Source of the DNA: Antedon mediterranea
Taxonomy: Eukaryota > Echinodermata > Crinoidea > Comatulida > Antedonidae
Length of the DNA stretch: 64,000 bases
Reading direction: 5' to 3'
NCBI RefSeq assembly: GCF_964355755.1
Contig: NC_092671.1
Coordinates: 8,689,001 to 8,753,000, forward strand
Numbering within the stretch: the stretch's first letter is position 1; each line of letters opens with the position of its first letter. The notes below the pieces were generated by a model, which worked only from the letters and a program-made list of their open reading frames with translations, was not told where the DNA came from and did not search any database. Of the stretch, positions 1 to 14,400 are shown one piece after another. The translations under genes and the position numbers were made by a program.

Positions 1-2250
1 CTGATTTCCTTTGGATACTCTAAATTGGCTAGCCCAAAGTGGACTACACTTGTTGGTGCATCTCACACACCAGTACTGAAATGGTTTAGATATAACTTTG
101 TTTGGTACTCAAATTGAACTAAATATCTACACTTTTAAAACTGTCTAATTTCAAACCAAAAACTTTCAGCATCATTTTAAACAGATCAATGATATCTGTT
201 CCGAGAGTGATGATGTTTCAAGTCATGTGACCACTTTAAACGTAGCTTTTGGCTAGCTTATTAAAACGTGTTCTTAACACATTTGCCGTCTGACTGTTCT
301 AATTGCTTTTTCAACATCAATGCATACAATTCACACTCTAGTAGTTTCTAGTCGGTGTGAAAAAGAAAAAAATACACTTCCTTTTAAAAATTAAAAATTC
401 CATAATCGCCTTTTATTATGGCATCACTTGTAGTAACATGCATTTTTAACAGATTTTCTCATTATATGTCATCTTTAGATGACAGATGATCTAATTTTTT
501 AGTTAAATCTTACCACAAATCATTTGAAAAAATCGTTTTAATAATAATATATAGTGTATGATATGATAATGTAAGAATGAATATTTGTTTTGTATTTTAA
601 ATTATTAGAATATATTAATAATCAATATTCAAACATTTTTTTCTGGCATGTTTTTTTTTATTGTCCTTGAACCGTAAGTTTCAATGCAAAGATGTTATGA
701 ATATTGCCAAGTTACAAACAATTTATAAAAATATTATGGTAGGTTGAAAACATAAACAGATATGATATATTCATAGATCGATATTTAAGGTAATAACAAG
801 GTACATATTAAGAATATGCACAATTAAACTCGGCATCATAAAATTTCCATTGACCAGATTCAAACTGACCTCTTGTTTACAGTGCAAAATAATAAGCTGA
901 AAATCATATATTATTATGATAGGTTTGATAAATTGTTTTTCAAAATACTATAGTAATGTTGTTCAGCTATTGCTGCTACTTCACTACTGTTACTAAATTT
1001 CTCAATTTAGTTCATAAAGGAACCCTTACTATGAAATCGCCAGATTGCCTACCTATAGAGTCAGGGTTAAAATCTTGCTTATGGTGATTTTTTCCCATTA
1101 TTACAGAAATCCTCACCTTGAATGTTAAAAAATAAATTAATTAAAAGTATATTACTGGTCGATGTAGAGTTTCTTTATGCCTGAAAATTCTTCTACATAA
1201 ATATATATATATAATATATTTGCTCTGAAGAAAGGCTAGTGTTGCCCAAAATCACTTTATTTTTATTCTGGATGTTATACTTTATAGCTTTTATAGCTTT
1301 TGCTTACTTTATTTTGTATCTCCATTGAGATCCAGCCAGTGATAGCCACGTGCATTGTAATTTGTTTCAGTAATTTGCCTTTGGATTTATATACTGTACT
1401 GTATATATTTATGTACTATGAATATCATGGTAATGGTATTTTTCAATTTATGTATTTTCAGGTGTGTTTTTATGTGTGTTTAGAATTCAAATGTCTTTCT
1501 TACTACATTCTTCACAATATTCCTAAAGCATACCTCATAAATGACTAAACAACAAATGTACATGCACATTTTTCAGGTTTTTTGCATTTTACTTTAGAAC
1601 GTCACTTTCTATTTCAAAATAAAATAGAAATTGCCATCAATGTTTTTATAAATTCAAGATGAGTCTTGAATCTTGAATTCACATTTTGTACATTAGGAAA
1701 TATTCATCAAATATATTCTAGCCAATTTGAAAGGTAATATTCATTTCAGAAATTGAATGATATACAATCCGAATCAGGTAGTGTGATATGGGAACATTTC
1801 CGATTGATGTATTGAAATAATTATCACTAAAATTTTGCCTACCATTTTTATACCTACATATTTCATTACTACAGGAGAACCCTCATCGGGATATCTGTAT
1901 TAAAGGAAAACTTCCTCGTAAAACAAACAAGGGCTGATATATGTACTAACTGCAGTATTAAAGGGACACTTGCAGATTTTAACCTGAAATCATCTGCTTA
2001 ATTAATACGCAGATATCCTTTAAACCACTGTTTATACCTATGTTATGTATATGATTTTTTTTTTTCTTTTATCATCTTTGCCTATAGGCATGTTTCCAAC
2101 AGGCATTTTGCTTTTTTTTAGCTTTTATCTTTTATTTTTTTACCTAAATTTTGTTTTTCTTGAAGTAAATAAATGTCACTTTGAATTGAATTGAATGGTT
2201 CAAATTTGAGAACAGATAGTATGTATAAATATCTCAAAATGTATACTTAC
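1..2250. other. Intron sequence left of TMTC exon 6
   Basis: AT-rich intron of the TMTC-like gene. No further TMTC exon was recognised on the minus strand. It contains the dispersed repeat at 1874-1950 and simple AT runs (1200-1220). Nothing else is supported. Confidence 0.5.
1874..1950. repeat. Dispersed repeat shared with 52486-52550
   Basis: The stretch AGGAGAACCCTC...TATTAAAGGAAAACTTCC...AAACAAACAAGGGC is closely similar to AGGGGACACACC TATTAAAGGAACACTTGC...AAATGAACAAGAGGC at 52486-52550. It is probably an old interspersed element fragment. Neither copy has visible ends. Confidence 0.45.
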
Positions 2251-2440
2251 TTTTGCTATAAAAATTGCATACACTGTTAATCCCACCAGAATCACAAAGA
2301 AAAGTAACGTAGCTAGATTACGTATATCAAGAACGCTCTCAACCAGCGGTATACTAGCCATCTGCCAATCATATGATAAAATGAGGGGACACAATAAAAG
2401 CCACACATTGAACACACACAGGTATGAAAAAGTCAAAAAT
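2251..2440 (-). CDS. TMTC1: TMTC1-like coding exon 6
   Basis: The acceptor is tttccctcag and the donor gtaagt. The exon is 190 bases, one base plus 63 codons. It encodes FLTFSYLCVFNVWLLLCP, then SYDWQMASIPLVESVLDIRN, LATLLFF and a second hydrophobic segment ending in IAK at a full codon. FNVWLLLCP followed by YDW....IPL.ES..D.RNLAT is a clear TMTC signature and is the main reason for preferring the TMTC1 type. The next expected exon (the segment rich in PASNLFF..GFV.AERVLYMPS in the family) is not in bases 1-2250, so the gene continues past the left edge. Confidence 0.88.
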
Positions 2441-5400
2441 CTGAGGGAAAAAAAAATGTTTAAACAGTGTGTTAGGTATTCAGGCCTATATATCTATAGC
2501 ACTAATGGTTGTTAAAGGTAAAGTTGAGTCCTGTATTCATTCTGAACATAGAGGAATGAGCTGTTAGAGTCCATTACATTTAAGCCTGTTTATTATGTAG
2601 TCGGGTGGTCAGTTCCTTTCCAATAGTACCCTTATTGGTAATGAATATTTTACAGTATTGAGTATTAAGTGTTAACAAATAAATAGAATATTTAATCAAA
2701 ATGAAATACATATCTCCCAAAGATTGTATTATCAAGTTTTCATAACTTTTATATTTAAATAAAAGTGGTCTGGGTTTGTTTAATAGAGCATATTATAGTT
2801 CAGTTAATAAGATTTAAATTATCTGATTCTGTTGTGAAAGTAGACCGAATTGAAGGTAGGCTTTACAGTATTACCCCTCTCTCCCAATGGAAAACTAATT
2901 TAAGAATATTTGCATCTTTATGAAGGTTAAATGACTCAAAACGGAAGTCCTTACAACTTTTTAGTCATAAAATATCAAAACAATATAAAGATTAATAAAA
3001 AATACATATTAATATCTGCATTATCAATTCTATATGACAAATAAAATTGTAAATAATTATTTTGTTTCAGAAAAATCTGTCATAGTTATGACAAAATGTT
3101 ACTGATGCGTGGTAGTTTCCAGGTTGTTATAACAAATATAATTATTAAAATACAATACGCATTAACACCACATAATTTTGGCAAAAAATATTACAATATA
3201 AACAACAAATATTCATGAGACAACATATCTATATTACAAATGAATACATTTGCCAAACGGCCCCAGGGTCTAATTTTCTAAATCTGGCCGAAAACACAAG
3301 AAATAACGAAGAAGCAAATCTGTATAAAGATTCAATTAACAACAAAAGCTAAAAGTATAATACATCCCCAGGGGTGAATTAAATGTATTTGTTACTGTTG
3401 AGAGAACTCTAAAAAGGCTATAGCTATATACTTGTAATGACTCCTTACAAATGTTTCGGTAGTTTGGTTTGCTCGTTGTTAACGACTCGTAACGGAATCC
3501 AAAGTATCGGCTGTATGACAATTGTTAGCCTTAATTTACCCACAGGGCGATTTCATTTTGTTAATAAGATGAGACTAACTTGACGACGACATACAAATAC
3601 AATGAAAGCTGTGTAATGAGTTCTTTTTGTAAAAACAAGAATCTGTTTTTCTTGAATGAATAAATAATTGAATTGTCGATCAACAAATCATAGTCCAAAA
3701 ACAGTCCAATATTGTCTTTAAAATTTTTGTTACTGGTTTTCAAAAAGGACAAAACTAAAACAAATAAACAAAAATGTATATATTGTATTTAAATCCTCAC
3801 AAAAATGTGTAACTTTTGTGAAAAATGCTTAAAAAATCACTGAGCATTTTACAGTATACTCTTATTTAAAGTCTACTGTATATAGGTGACTATAAAAGGA
3901 GCTTTCTATAAAGGATATGAAGGTGAAAATACATTCACAAGACAAAACACAAGATGCTATAAACAGTAGTATCAATCTTTGTGAGTGGAGTTGTTTTGTC
4001 AGAAAACAGTTGACATTTTAAGCTTGGTTCCCACTAGAATGTAACGCAAGGACGTAAACGCAACGCAAGCGTTTTAACCAATGACAAGCGAAGTTATAGA
4101 CAGTTAGCAATCACAAGCGAATAAGCCATCGCTTGTGATTGGTCAGTTCACTTGCGTTGCGTTACGTCCTTGTGTTGCGTCGCTAGTGGGAACCACGCTT
4201 TACTTGTACAATTCGCTCCTTATTTAAGACTTAAATGTTATTTTTGATATTTTTCTTTTTGTTTTTACATTGCCTTGTAAATGAACACACCCGTCTTATA
4301 AACGTGTGCCGCTGATACAAAAGCATTTGTTCAATAAAGTGTATCTTTATCTAACAGGATTTGAACCAAGAGCTTTTACCAGAAATTGAGAGCCACAGTT
4401 GGTAAGTGTAGATAAAGATCATTTATATTTCAAATATACATTTTAAATGACCCTTGAACTTATGTGTTTTAGACCTGACATTTGCTTTCTACCATTCAAT
4501 CAATACAACTCGACTAAACACAATATTTTTCTAAGGAATTTGATACACACATTACACGTTGAAATCACATTCATCATTTACCTCGTGGAACAATGTGTAG
4601 CGTATGAAGCCGGATTGTCTTGATCTGAAAACGGCGGTAATTCCCCTTTCATCATCCAAATTCGAAACATGAACAAAGAACATAACTGTAAAGATAGAAA
4701 ATAAATAATTGCAGATACGTCTTTATGAATGACAGCAATTCCTATTGTCTATGAGTCATTGAAATAATATGAGCTGGTTTTAATAGAAAAATTGATGATA
4801 CTTTAAAGTGCTATTTTTTTTATATTTTTTTTTTATTAAAGATAATTGTCCTCAAAAACATTTTTAAAAAATGAAGATAAATTCAATTAGACTTTTAATT
4901 TGTACGTTGAATTAAGTTTATCACTTTTGTAGAAAAAATTATGTTTTCATAAATGGTCAAATTCAACCATGAACCCATTATAAATTTTTCAGGTTAATAA
5001 ATTTTTGTTCACAGTGGATATTCTGTGACATAAGAAAAATATTCAGCAAAAAAAAACAAATTATTTTTTTTAAGGGGACAATACATCTTTAAACATTGTA
5101 AAAACAGAGAAAATCATCATTAAATTTGGTTGATTGATTTAGGATGTTTATTTTTCGAATATTATTATTCTAAGAACTGATTTTAATGCCGTTTTCTTTA
5201 TTCATTATTTTCTTTGTTTCTGAATCTCTCGGCATTACACAAAGTGATTTCATTGACACTTCTATAGATTAAATAAATTTGTATTAACTCACAAATGTGA
5301 ATAGTTTGTTTGAATGCATTTATAAGAATGCAGAATGCAAACATATACTGTAAATTATACTATCTCTATGATGCAATGCTTATAAATAATAACATGGAAG

Positions 5401-8400
5401 CAGTGAATATATTGAATAAAGTTTACTTTAGTACAGAAAAAAATGGAATGTTAGGTTTGTTGAATTGAGAGAAAATGTTCATTATTTCAATCATGACTCT
5501 CACTATTCAACTCATAAACATTGTTTGTATACTGTGTTTCACAGTGATAATCAGGAAAGACAGAGTTCTGATAATACACATTTTTGACTGGTCTATTTAC
5601 AGTAGATTCTTCTATGAACACAAACAAATCATGATTAAAAATAATGGGCAGTATGAAATACTTTGGTTAGAATTTTTAGTAGGAAGATCGGCTAAAATAA
5701 AATAAATACTCTTACAATGTATTTTTTTTTTGTATTAATAGAATCATTATAAAATAATAAGAAAAACCTTTATCACTTTCATCAGACTTTTTCATCATTT
5801 GTTTCACATTACTATGTCATTTTAGTGTATGAAAAACAACCATTTTTTATTTGTAATCATAGTTGATTGATTCGTTTCGTAAATAATTTATTTTCTGTCT
5901 TAAAAATCTCCGCAAAATTGTATATGGATTATTATTATTTTAACAGATTACTTGGTAAGAAACACCTTTTTAATTCCATTTCAAAAAGCATGCAAGCGAT
6001 AAAGAATGCATACCTTACGTCATATGAGTATTAAATTGATTGCGAAAAGAATTGTAATCTCAGAAGGTGAGAATAAAATCATGTTTTAATGTCATGCATG
6101 ATCAAATTTGAGAATCGCGAAAGTATAGTGAGAAAATTGGAATACTAGAGGATCAAGGTACTAGAAATAAGTATTGATCTGATCTTAAAGGATTTAGGCT
6201 ATAATTAGGATAATCAAAAGTGGATAAAGTTGGATTAAACATGATGTTGTTAAGACTTGCATACGATACGATCAAAATGACATCACAGCTTTTCGAGAAG
6301 CCTAAGGTGCTTAGATTTTAAGACTGAGTTGATTATTGACGCTCGTTGTAATTGTAAAGTTAGTAGCCATAATTGAAGATAAACATTGATTTATGAAATT
6401 TAAGAAGAATATTGAGGAAGGTGGATATTGCAAATGAGATTTGATCTTCAGAGTGAATGGTTTGTTGAGCGGATGCGTGACTTATGTAAGATTTCATTTA
6501 TTTTTTAAATGAACAGTACTAATTAAACTGGCTACCTTTGTATGCTGTTCATACTTCAACATAATGCTCTGAGAAAAGTTTTATTTTAATGTTTATCTAA
6601 AGGGCAAACAAAAACAAATCTTACAGTGATAAAACATGTAGCTCCTCTTTTCAGCAGCGGTGCACAATCCATCGTAATGCTTCGAGTCTGCACAATTCTG
6701 TAATAACAATAAACAACAAATGTGTTTTGTTTAAATTATAGTGCAACGTACTATCGTTTAATCGGTTAGTAGATTTCTCAGAGCACTTACTAATCACTGG
6801 AACATTTTCCAACAAATAAATTTCCGCCGACAGCATCTTCATTTCATTCATTTATATTTTGATAGCACGCTCAATTAACATTCAGTTAAATGCCATGGAC
6901 ATTTATCAACATCAGTTATTATTAAAAATATATTGATGTTGGAAAGCCTCATGATTATGATGTTTTTCAGCCTAATATATTGAACAAGCAGCTGGGTATT
7001 TATTAATACTACAGTACTTGCTAAGAAGGCTATACATTAACAAAATTGAAAGTTTTATCCTGGATATAGAATTATAGTAATTTAAGGCTGGTTTCCATAA
7101 AATTGATACAGCAATGATAAGGATTCTTTCTGTGCAAGAGCAGTCAACAACAAAAATTGGTTCTAGTAAATTACAAAATATATCAAGCTACATCTCTGGA
7201 GAGAATGGTAGAAGATGTTATATTACTTATACATTTCCTCAAGTTTATTTTCAGAAAATAAATATCATTCTATAAAGAAATCAAATATCTTGAGACATAT
7301 TTCATTAAAATTTAATGTCAAATCAAATTTATAGTGTAAAAACAAATCAAGTTTACGGTTCGATAAAGTATTTATGTTCACCTTGTGATGCCTTTGTTAC
7401 ACAGAACAATCACGTCGTACGCTACAACGACGAGAAGACATGTAACGCCATGTTCTTTGATCAGCATACTTGTGGCCCCGAGAAAGATTGCGACAAGGAA
7501 CAATCCTGGTCTTGTGGTAGTGGGAAATCCACCTGGTATTTCATCTGTGGACACACTCCTAAGAAAGATTTGTATGATTGTGTACAGTAATGATTTAAAA
7601 ATAATGAAATTGAAGTCACTCTTTGGAAAACTCTGGGGTTACAGATAGTAACACTACTTTTGTATATAATATATACTGTGGGCAGATTTGAATCAAAGAT
7701 TTTGGGATTGTTAAGTTGCAGTCGACCAGTCACCACAACCACCTGTTTTTAAATTATGTTGTAATTTAGTTGTGGTTAGCTTTGTTTTGTCACAGTACAA
7801 AAAAAATTAAAATTACATTTGAGCTGTGAGTTTATTTTAATGAATATTAGTGTGTATTAAATAATCCAGAATTCTATTAATTGTCTAAAAGAAGGGGGAA
7901 CATGATGCATTAAACAAACATTATGCAGGTCGAAAACTTAGTTATATTTGAGAACATATAAAAATGTACATTTTGATGTCTAAAAGATGTTTACATAATC
8001 GCATCAAACCATTCTGTAGGTAATCTAGCTATCGACATTTGTAATAAAACACAGCGGGTTGATTTCAAAACCACTGATGTTTGGGAACTTAATCCGACAT
8101 AAAATACGCCATCAATACTAATTTAATTCTAGTCGGCTATAAGTACGACACATGAAACCAGGACGTTGTCAACATCTACACAGACTGTGTCACGTTGTAA
8201 GGCGTGCCTGTTTACGATCAAGGTATATGTTTCCAAAATCAATGTATCTTTACTATGAGTAGAATTACACCACGAAATTGAGCCTAATTGAACAAACCAA
8301 TATTATCCAACAATGTTGTATTTACTTGGACAAACTAGGTTTTACGTCTAGTTGTTCCAAAAGACTTTCATGCCTATTTCGTTTTATGATTTAATCGATT

Positions 8401-11400
8401 AAAGTATGATATCAATTGAAATTCCATCGTAAATTAGTTTGTTGTAAATAATGTTTTACTTATTCTAGTCAAAATTTTTCTAAAACTAGACATATTTAGG
8501 GGGTATTACCCCTCCGCACTTCATCCTTCAATATAATACGGCTGAAATTTCAGACTCTTAAATTAAGGCCATTCTTAGAGCAAAAACCATATTTTCTTAA
8601 ACTTAAATTATTCAATAAAAACGAGATTTATAGCAGCAACTAGTTTGTGTGTCATTCATTTAAAATAAATTATTTGGCATGTGTAAATTTTTTACAAAAT
8701 TGAGTTGTACCATTTAGTAAAATTTATGATACTTTATGATATAATTTGTCTAAATTATTACAGATACTTGGTAAAACTTATTTATGTCAAGTAAAGTGGG
8801 TTAAGCGTGGAAGTTGTTTTATATTATTTGATAAAGTATAACTATGTGTTCAGTAAAATAAAATCTTATTTGTTATTTATGCAATAATTTAAACATTTAA
8901 CAGTCAAAACAAGTATAAAAATTGAGAAAATTAAAAACATTTTTCCTTACTCTGGTAATATAGTACTGTACTCGGTACAATGAGAACATGTGAAAAAAAA
9001 AACAAAAAACAAAACTCCCTTCCAGATAACTGTAGGTCGAATTTAACCTGAGCTGAGGTGGTCTAGTGGTATGAACACCAGGTTAGTGATCATGGATTTC
9101 AGTTTGAATTAAGAATAAAATTTACATTTATTGCAAGAGTTACTTAAAGATATATTGTCCCCCTTAAAAAAATATTTTTTTACATTTTTTTGTTGAATAT
9201 GTTATTTTAATGTCACATAATAGTTATTCACTCTCACAAAAAATTGGGTCTGAAAAAAATTTATTTACCTGAGAAAATGTAATTTAAAGCAAAAAATGGT
9301 CAAATTGTCTGGAAGACAATGAGTTTTTGGGTAATTTAACTGTTTATTTTGTCTTTTTATAGGTGAAATAATTTGTTTCCCCCGTTTTTTGTTTTTTTTC
9401 TTATGGAAGTGAACAACTTCATTAAAACTGCAAAATGGCCTATTCAAAGTCCGATTTAAAAAATCTTTATTTTTCATGATTTTGGGGGACAATACATCTT
9501 TAAAGTAGCTCTCTCTCCTACTTAGTATTTAAACCATGATAGTAGTCCTCAATATTAATCAGATATTGAAAATAAAAAGATTATTACCGAACATAGAGGA
9601 ATATAGTTAATAAGAAAAATAAACACGCCAATATATCTGCTCTACCAACAACGCCAGCAACCTGCAAGACAAAACAATAATTACAAATCAAAAAAATTAT
9701 TTAGATTCTAGAAGTAATTAACTATAATTAACAAATACATCTTTGAAAGATAATTATGATCAGTATGATCAGTATAATCAGTATTATCAGTATATATCAG
9801 TATAATCAGTATAATCAGTATTATCAGTATATATCAGTATAATCAGTATTATCAGTATAATCAGTATTTTTAATGTTAATTCAATTTTAAATCAATTTTA
9901 TATTTTTTTATGGAATTGTCTGAAAATGAGACTTTTTTAACATTTTATTATATAATATTTTTTTATATTTAACTTTGCCTTAAGTTAAGATGGTCCAAGG
10001 ATCTATTGATTTTATTAACATTGTGGTTTATTCTTTTACAATATTAATATAACTGGTTGAGATAAATCAGATTAACATTAATATTTGATCTTCATTAACC
10101 ATAGCATGCAGACATATCACTATTTTACGCTAAATTCAGTTTTGTCTTAATGATGCAGAAATGTGACTAATTTATTTTGATAAATAAACAAGTATAAAAT
10201 GAATCAGCAAGAAACAAATTATTAAAATTAATTTATTTATTTTGATAAATAAACAAGTGTAAGATGAATTAGCAAGAAACAAATTAATAAAATTGATTAA
10301 TTTATTTTGATAGATTCAGGCAAAGAAATAATTATTTACAGTTTACTGAGATTTTTAACCTTTACAATTGACTTTTACTAAAATAAGGTATTTTAAAAAA
10401 AAGTGATTATATAACTATCTGTATTATAATAACCATACTGAACTATACTCTATTCCTCAAGCCAAAACCTGGTTATACAGGGCCGTAGCCACCAATACGG
10501 TTGATAAGGTTTCAACCTAACCACTTTTTTCACAGAGGCTTTTGATAATTACCCATTGGCTTGAAAAAGATTGTTCCCTTTTTTGTGAAAACTGCATCCC
10601 TTTATATCGTGTGACTACATCATCACTGTTGTACAGTAGTTCTAAATCCTATGCATTCATTCACAATCAATTGTGTTTAAGTTTCAAACTCAAAAGCTCC
10701 AATTGGTCAATGTAAAATCTATTACTTTAAAAGAGCTTACCATAATAATCAAAAGATTTTAATATTAATCTATATTTTTGAAAAACATTCTGTTTTTATT
10801 AGAACAACTGTTTGTATCGCTAAAATTCTCTGCATTCAAAGATTACAGAAGGATCAGATGGACGCAATCATCAAACTAATCATTTAAGTACACCAACTAC
10901 TGATGTCTTTTGTGATGCTTAGAGATTTTATGTAGTTTCCATAACAAAATGATTCAATTGGTAGGGTTGTCATCCCAATGCAGTGAAAAACTGTCATGTA
11001 CCAGAGAACATAAAGGTAACCCCTACTCTAACGATACACTATGTTGTTGTAAGTCGGCGTTATCAAAACAAATTTGGTCTACCACCAGAACTATCAAACA
11101 TTTATACAGCTCCAATTCCAAAAATATGACCAAAGGTATTCTGAAATTTGCTAAATAAACAAGTTTTTAAATTAATTAAATGAATCAAAAGTGGGAGAGA
11201 GTTTGACAGGTGGGAGTTCGTTCCAAAAAGGAGCGTCCACCGTAGGTCTTAGTGCAGAAACAGGGAAACAGATCGCAATGATTTGTCAGAAGAGACGAGA
11301 TGGAACTACACAATATAATACATTGATATCACCATCCTAACAATCTATATTATGTGAAACATGGTTGCATAATGGAAAAATTTCTCCATTAACACCACTT

Positions 11401-14400
11401 CATAATCGTACTAGGTAATTCCTCTATGGTGGTTGCACTATGGAGAAATTCTTCGATGCTGGTCACACAGTACTAATCACAACAGTACTACAGATTGACA
11501 ATTCATTCATTATATTAACTTTTTAAATTCCACCAAAATTAAAATCTTAGTCTAAATCAATAGTTATCATTTAATCTTTCATAATATACAAAGTATTTAA
11601 CTTTTGACTTTGGAGTAACAGAGCCTTTGTAAACATTCCTATTGTATTGTGAATACAAATCTTCATTGTTACAAATTCCTGATAGTTTAGGGCTGCCTGG
11701 CTAAACACACAGTTTACCATCATTTTATATAAATACCTTTTCGGTACAATTAATTCAATTGTATTTGATTTATTGTACGAGTCAGAATTATTATCAGGTT
11801 ACTGTAGGTAAGCATGTTCTTAGATTGTATTGACTTGGATGTTCCTCACTCTAAATCTTTATTTAGATTTTATAAGATCATAATGGGCCAAACAAAATTT
11901 CAAGACATGTTGTAATATATTGTACAAGTAAGAATAGAATTTTACTAGCTGCATTCTTTTTCATAATAAAACTCACTCAAGTTCTGCAAATTACCTTCTA
12001 TCATAAGCAATGTTTTAAAGATAGTAAAAATGATATATAACTGGAGTTGTTCTATTCTAAGGCAGGCGAATTTGCAAACATAACAACGCCGACAGGTCTC
12101 GTTATCAGTTTAGCCAGGTGCCGCAAACGCGTCATGATCCATATCCAAAATGTAGGTCATGTTTCAAAGACAGTAAAACCATAACGAAAACAATTAAACA
12201 TAATTTACAAGTATACGACATAATAAAACAAAATGTGTATTTTTGCACGCAATTTAAATATTAAACTCACTATTTACACTTTAAAAAATGTGGGTGCCCA
12301 AGTTTTTACGCATTATTGTATTTAGCTGAATTATAGCACCACGAGGCATAATTTGAGAAGCAACATTTATTTTTACTACAACTAACCAATTTTAGTAGAA
12401 TTCACGGTGATGATATCTTGCATATTTGTCTTATGCATGAAAATAAACTGAAACATTAAGATTTTATGCATGCTTTTAAAAGAGTAGAGTATAAATGTAC
12501 TGAACAATATCATCTGTGTAATTCATATTTAATTATTTCTTCTCTTTTAATACAAACAAAGGATGTATTATGACTCATAATAAATTAATATGGCAAAGTG
12601 ATACTCTTGAGTAATTAAGTTGAAAGTTTCTGGTACAAGAGTTAGCCAATTCTCGGTATTGCTTCTATGATTTCTGTATACAGTGACTGTATTACAGTAT
12701 GTTAAGGTCCTCTCCTATTATACTGAACAAATAATGCCATGTGGAGATACAGTACCAAGTGTAGTTTAAAATAGTTTCCTAAAGCTCTGTCTGCACTATC
12801 AAACTAGTTTGAAAACAAAAATGTAATGTGCCCAAATATGGTAGTGATATGCCCAAATATAGTAGTGATATGACTTCATCATCATCATGTCCATGTCACA
12901 TTTTTTTGTCACATAAAGTTTGATAGTGTAGACAGCAGAGCTTTTACATTCATTTCAATATTTACACACACGGAGGTATATTTTGGTTGGAATGAAAAAT
13001 GTAAACCTCTTACAGAAATTGTGCCGAGGACACTCATTTGAGTTTAAGCATTGCACTTAATACTATAACAAATTACTATTAATATAAAACAATTAGCGAC
13101 ATGCTAGAAATGTCCTCTGTTTCAATGTGGACATACAATTTAAATGGATAACCTTTTCGTTAACTAGAACATCGTTAGGCTTTTACATCGGTAATTGTGA
13201 TTCTTTGATTTATATAGTATAGTAGATTTTGCATTTGATATTAATAGAACTCTAGGATGAAATTCGGTCATGGATTCCAAACATATGACTAATAACCTAA
13301 ATTAAATAACTGTACTGCACTTTAGTTAGGAAAAAAGAATTAAAAGCTTTTTTTTTAAAATTTAACTAGTGTTTCTAACCGAGTTAGTGTGTTAAGTTTT
13401 CAGACATTATTAATTAATGTTACTAGGTTTTTACAGGGAGCACAATTCACCGCAAACGTGCATAATAATGTCATAAATAATAATTAGATTTTGACACATA
13501 CAGATAATTCACAGTTAGTTAGTGCATTTTTCCTTGGTGTAGGCCTACAGTATAATTGTATAATCTCCAACTTATTTTTATTTATCAAAGAATGAGGAAC
13601 TCGTAAAACCTGACATTATTTCAGTCTAGCTGTCAAGGTAAATCCCAACAAATCATGGAAACTGAGGAAAACCCTGACAGCCAGAAATGACTTAACGATC
13701 TCTAACAAGACAGATCAATTTCACTTTCAGTTAATCTTCAATATTTATTGAATTATGGTAATTTAAGAAATGGTAATTTAAGAAAAATAAACTGTCACTA
13801 ATTAAATCAGATATTCATTAGACGTTTAATTGAATTTAATTATTCATTATTTAATCAGAGATGATGCCATTGACCTTCAGCACTGGAAACTTAAAAAAAC
13901 AATTAACATCAGCTAGAATGTAGTTTCCTGAACATGACATTTCCTAAGGTTGAGTGAGGCAATAGATGGGAATAATGTTGTCTAGAAATAGAAATTGTTT
14001 TTTTACTGGATTACATTTAAATATTAATGAATAAATGGCGGTAAATGAATATTGGTTTTAAATCCTTAAACAAAACCAGAAATTAATAATTTAGAAATAA
14101 AAAATTCTCAAATTTAATTAAAGAGAAATTTAATGTTCAAAATTATACAACAGTGACACTGGCAGTCTATGAATGAGTGCCGCTTAACTGGATAAACCAA
14201 TAACAGCACTTTCTCTCTCTCCCCAAAGATACAAAAAGAAAAAATCAATTGAGAACCCCTATCAGTTAATGGAGCTGGCCTCCAACTGTTGACCGTGCAT
14301 ATAGTTGGACCATTTTTTCATAAAGTCATCATGTTTGTAGTGGAAAAATATTAACCAAATGTATCACAAAATTTAAAATAGTGATTTGTTGTCAGTTTGA

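Noticed and set aside
4690-4750. GIAVI-containing open stretch directly upstream of TMTC exon 5 as the missing KE[Q/T]GIT segment
   Set aside because: It lacks the KE residues, begins after a stop codon without a good acceptor, and is the pyrimidine-rich acceptor region of exon 5.
6651-6851. 66-codon minus-strand frame MNEMKMLSAEIYLLENV...
   Set aside because: It spans the acceptor of the candidate exon at 6625-6697 in a different frame and has no family resemblance. A gtaagt donor inside it was noted, but no convincing acceptor precedes it.
9050-9112. Functional tRNA gene
   Set aside because: A- and B-box-like sequences are present, but the acceptor stem and B-box are too degenerate.
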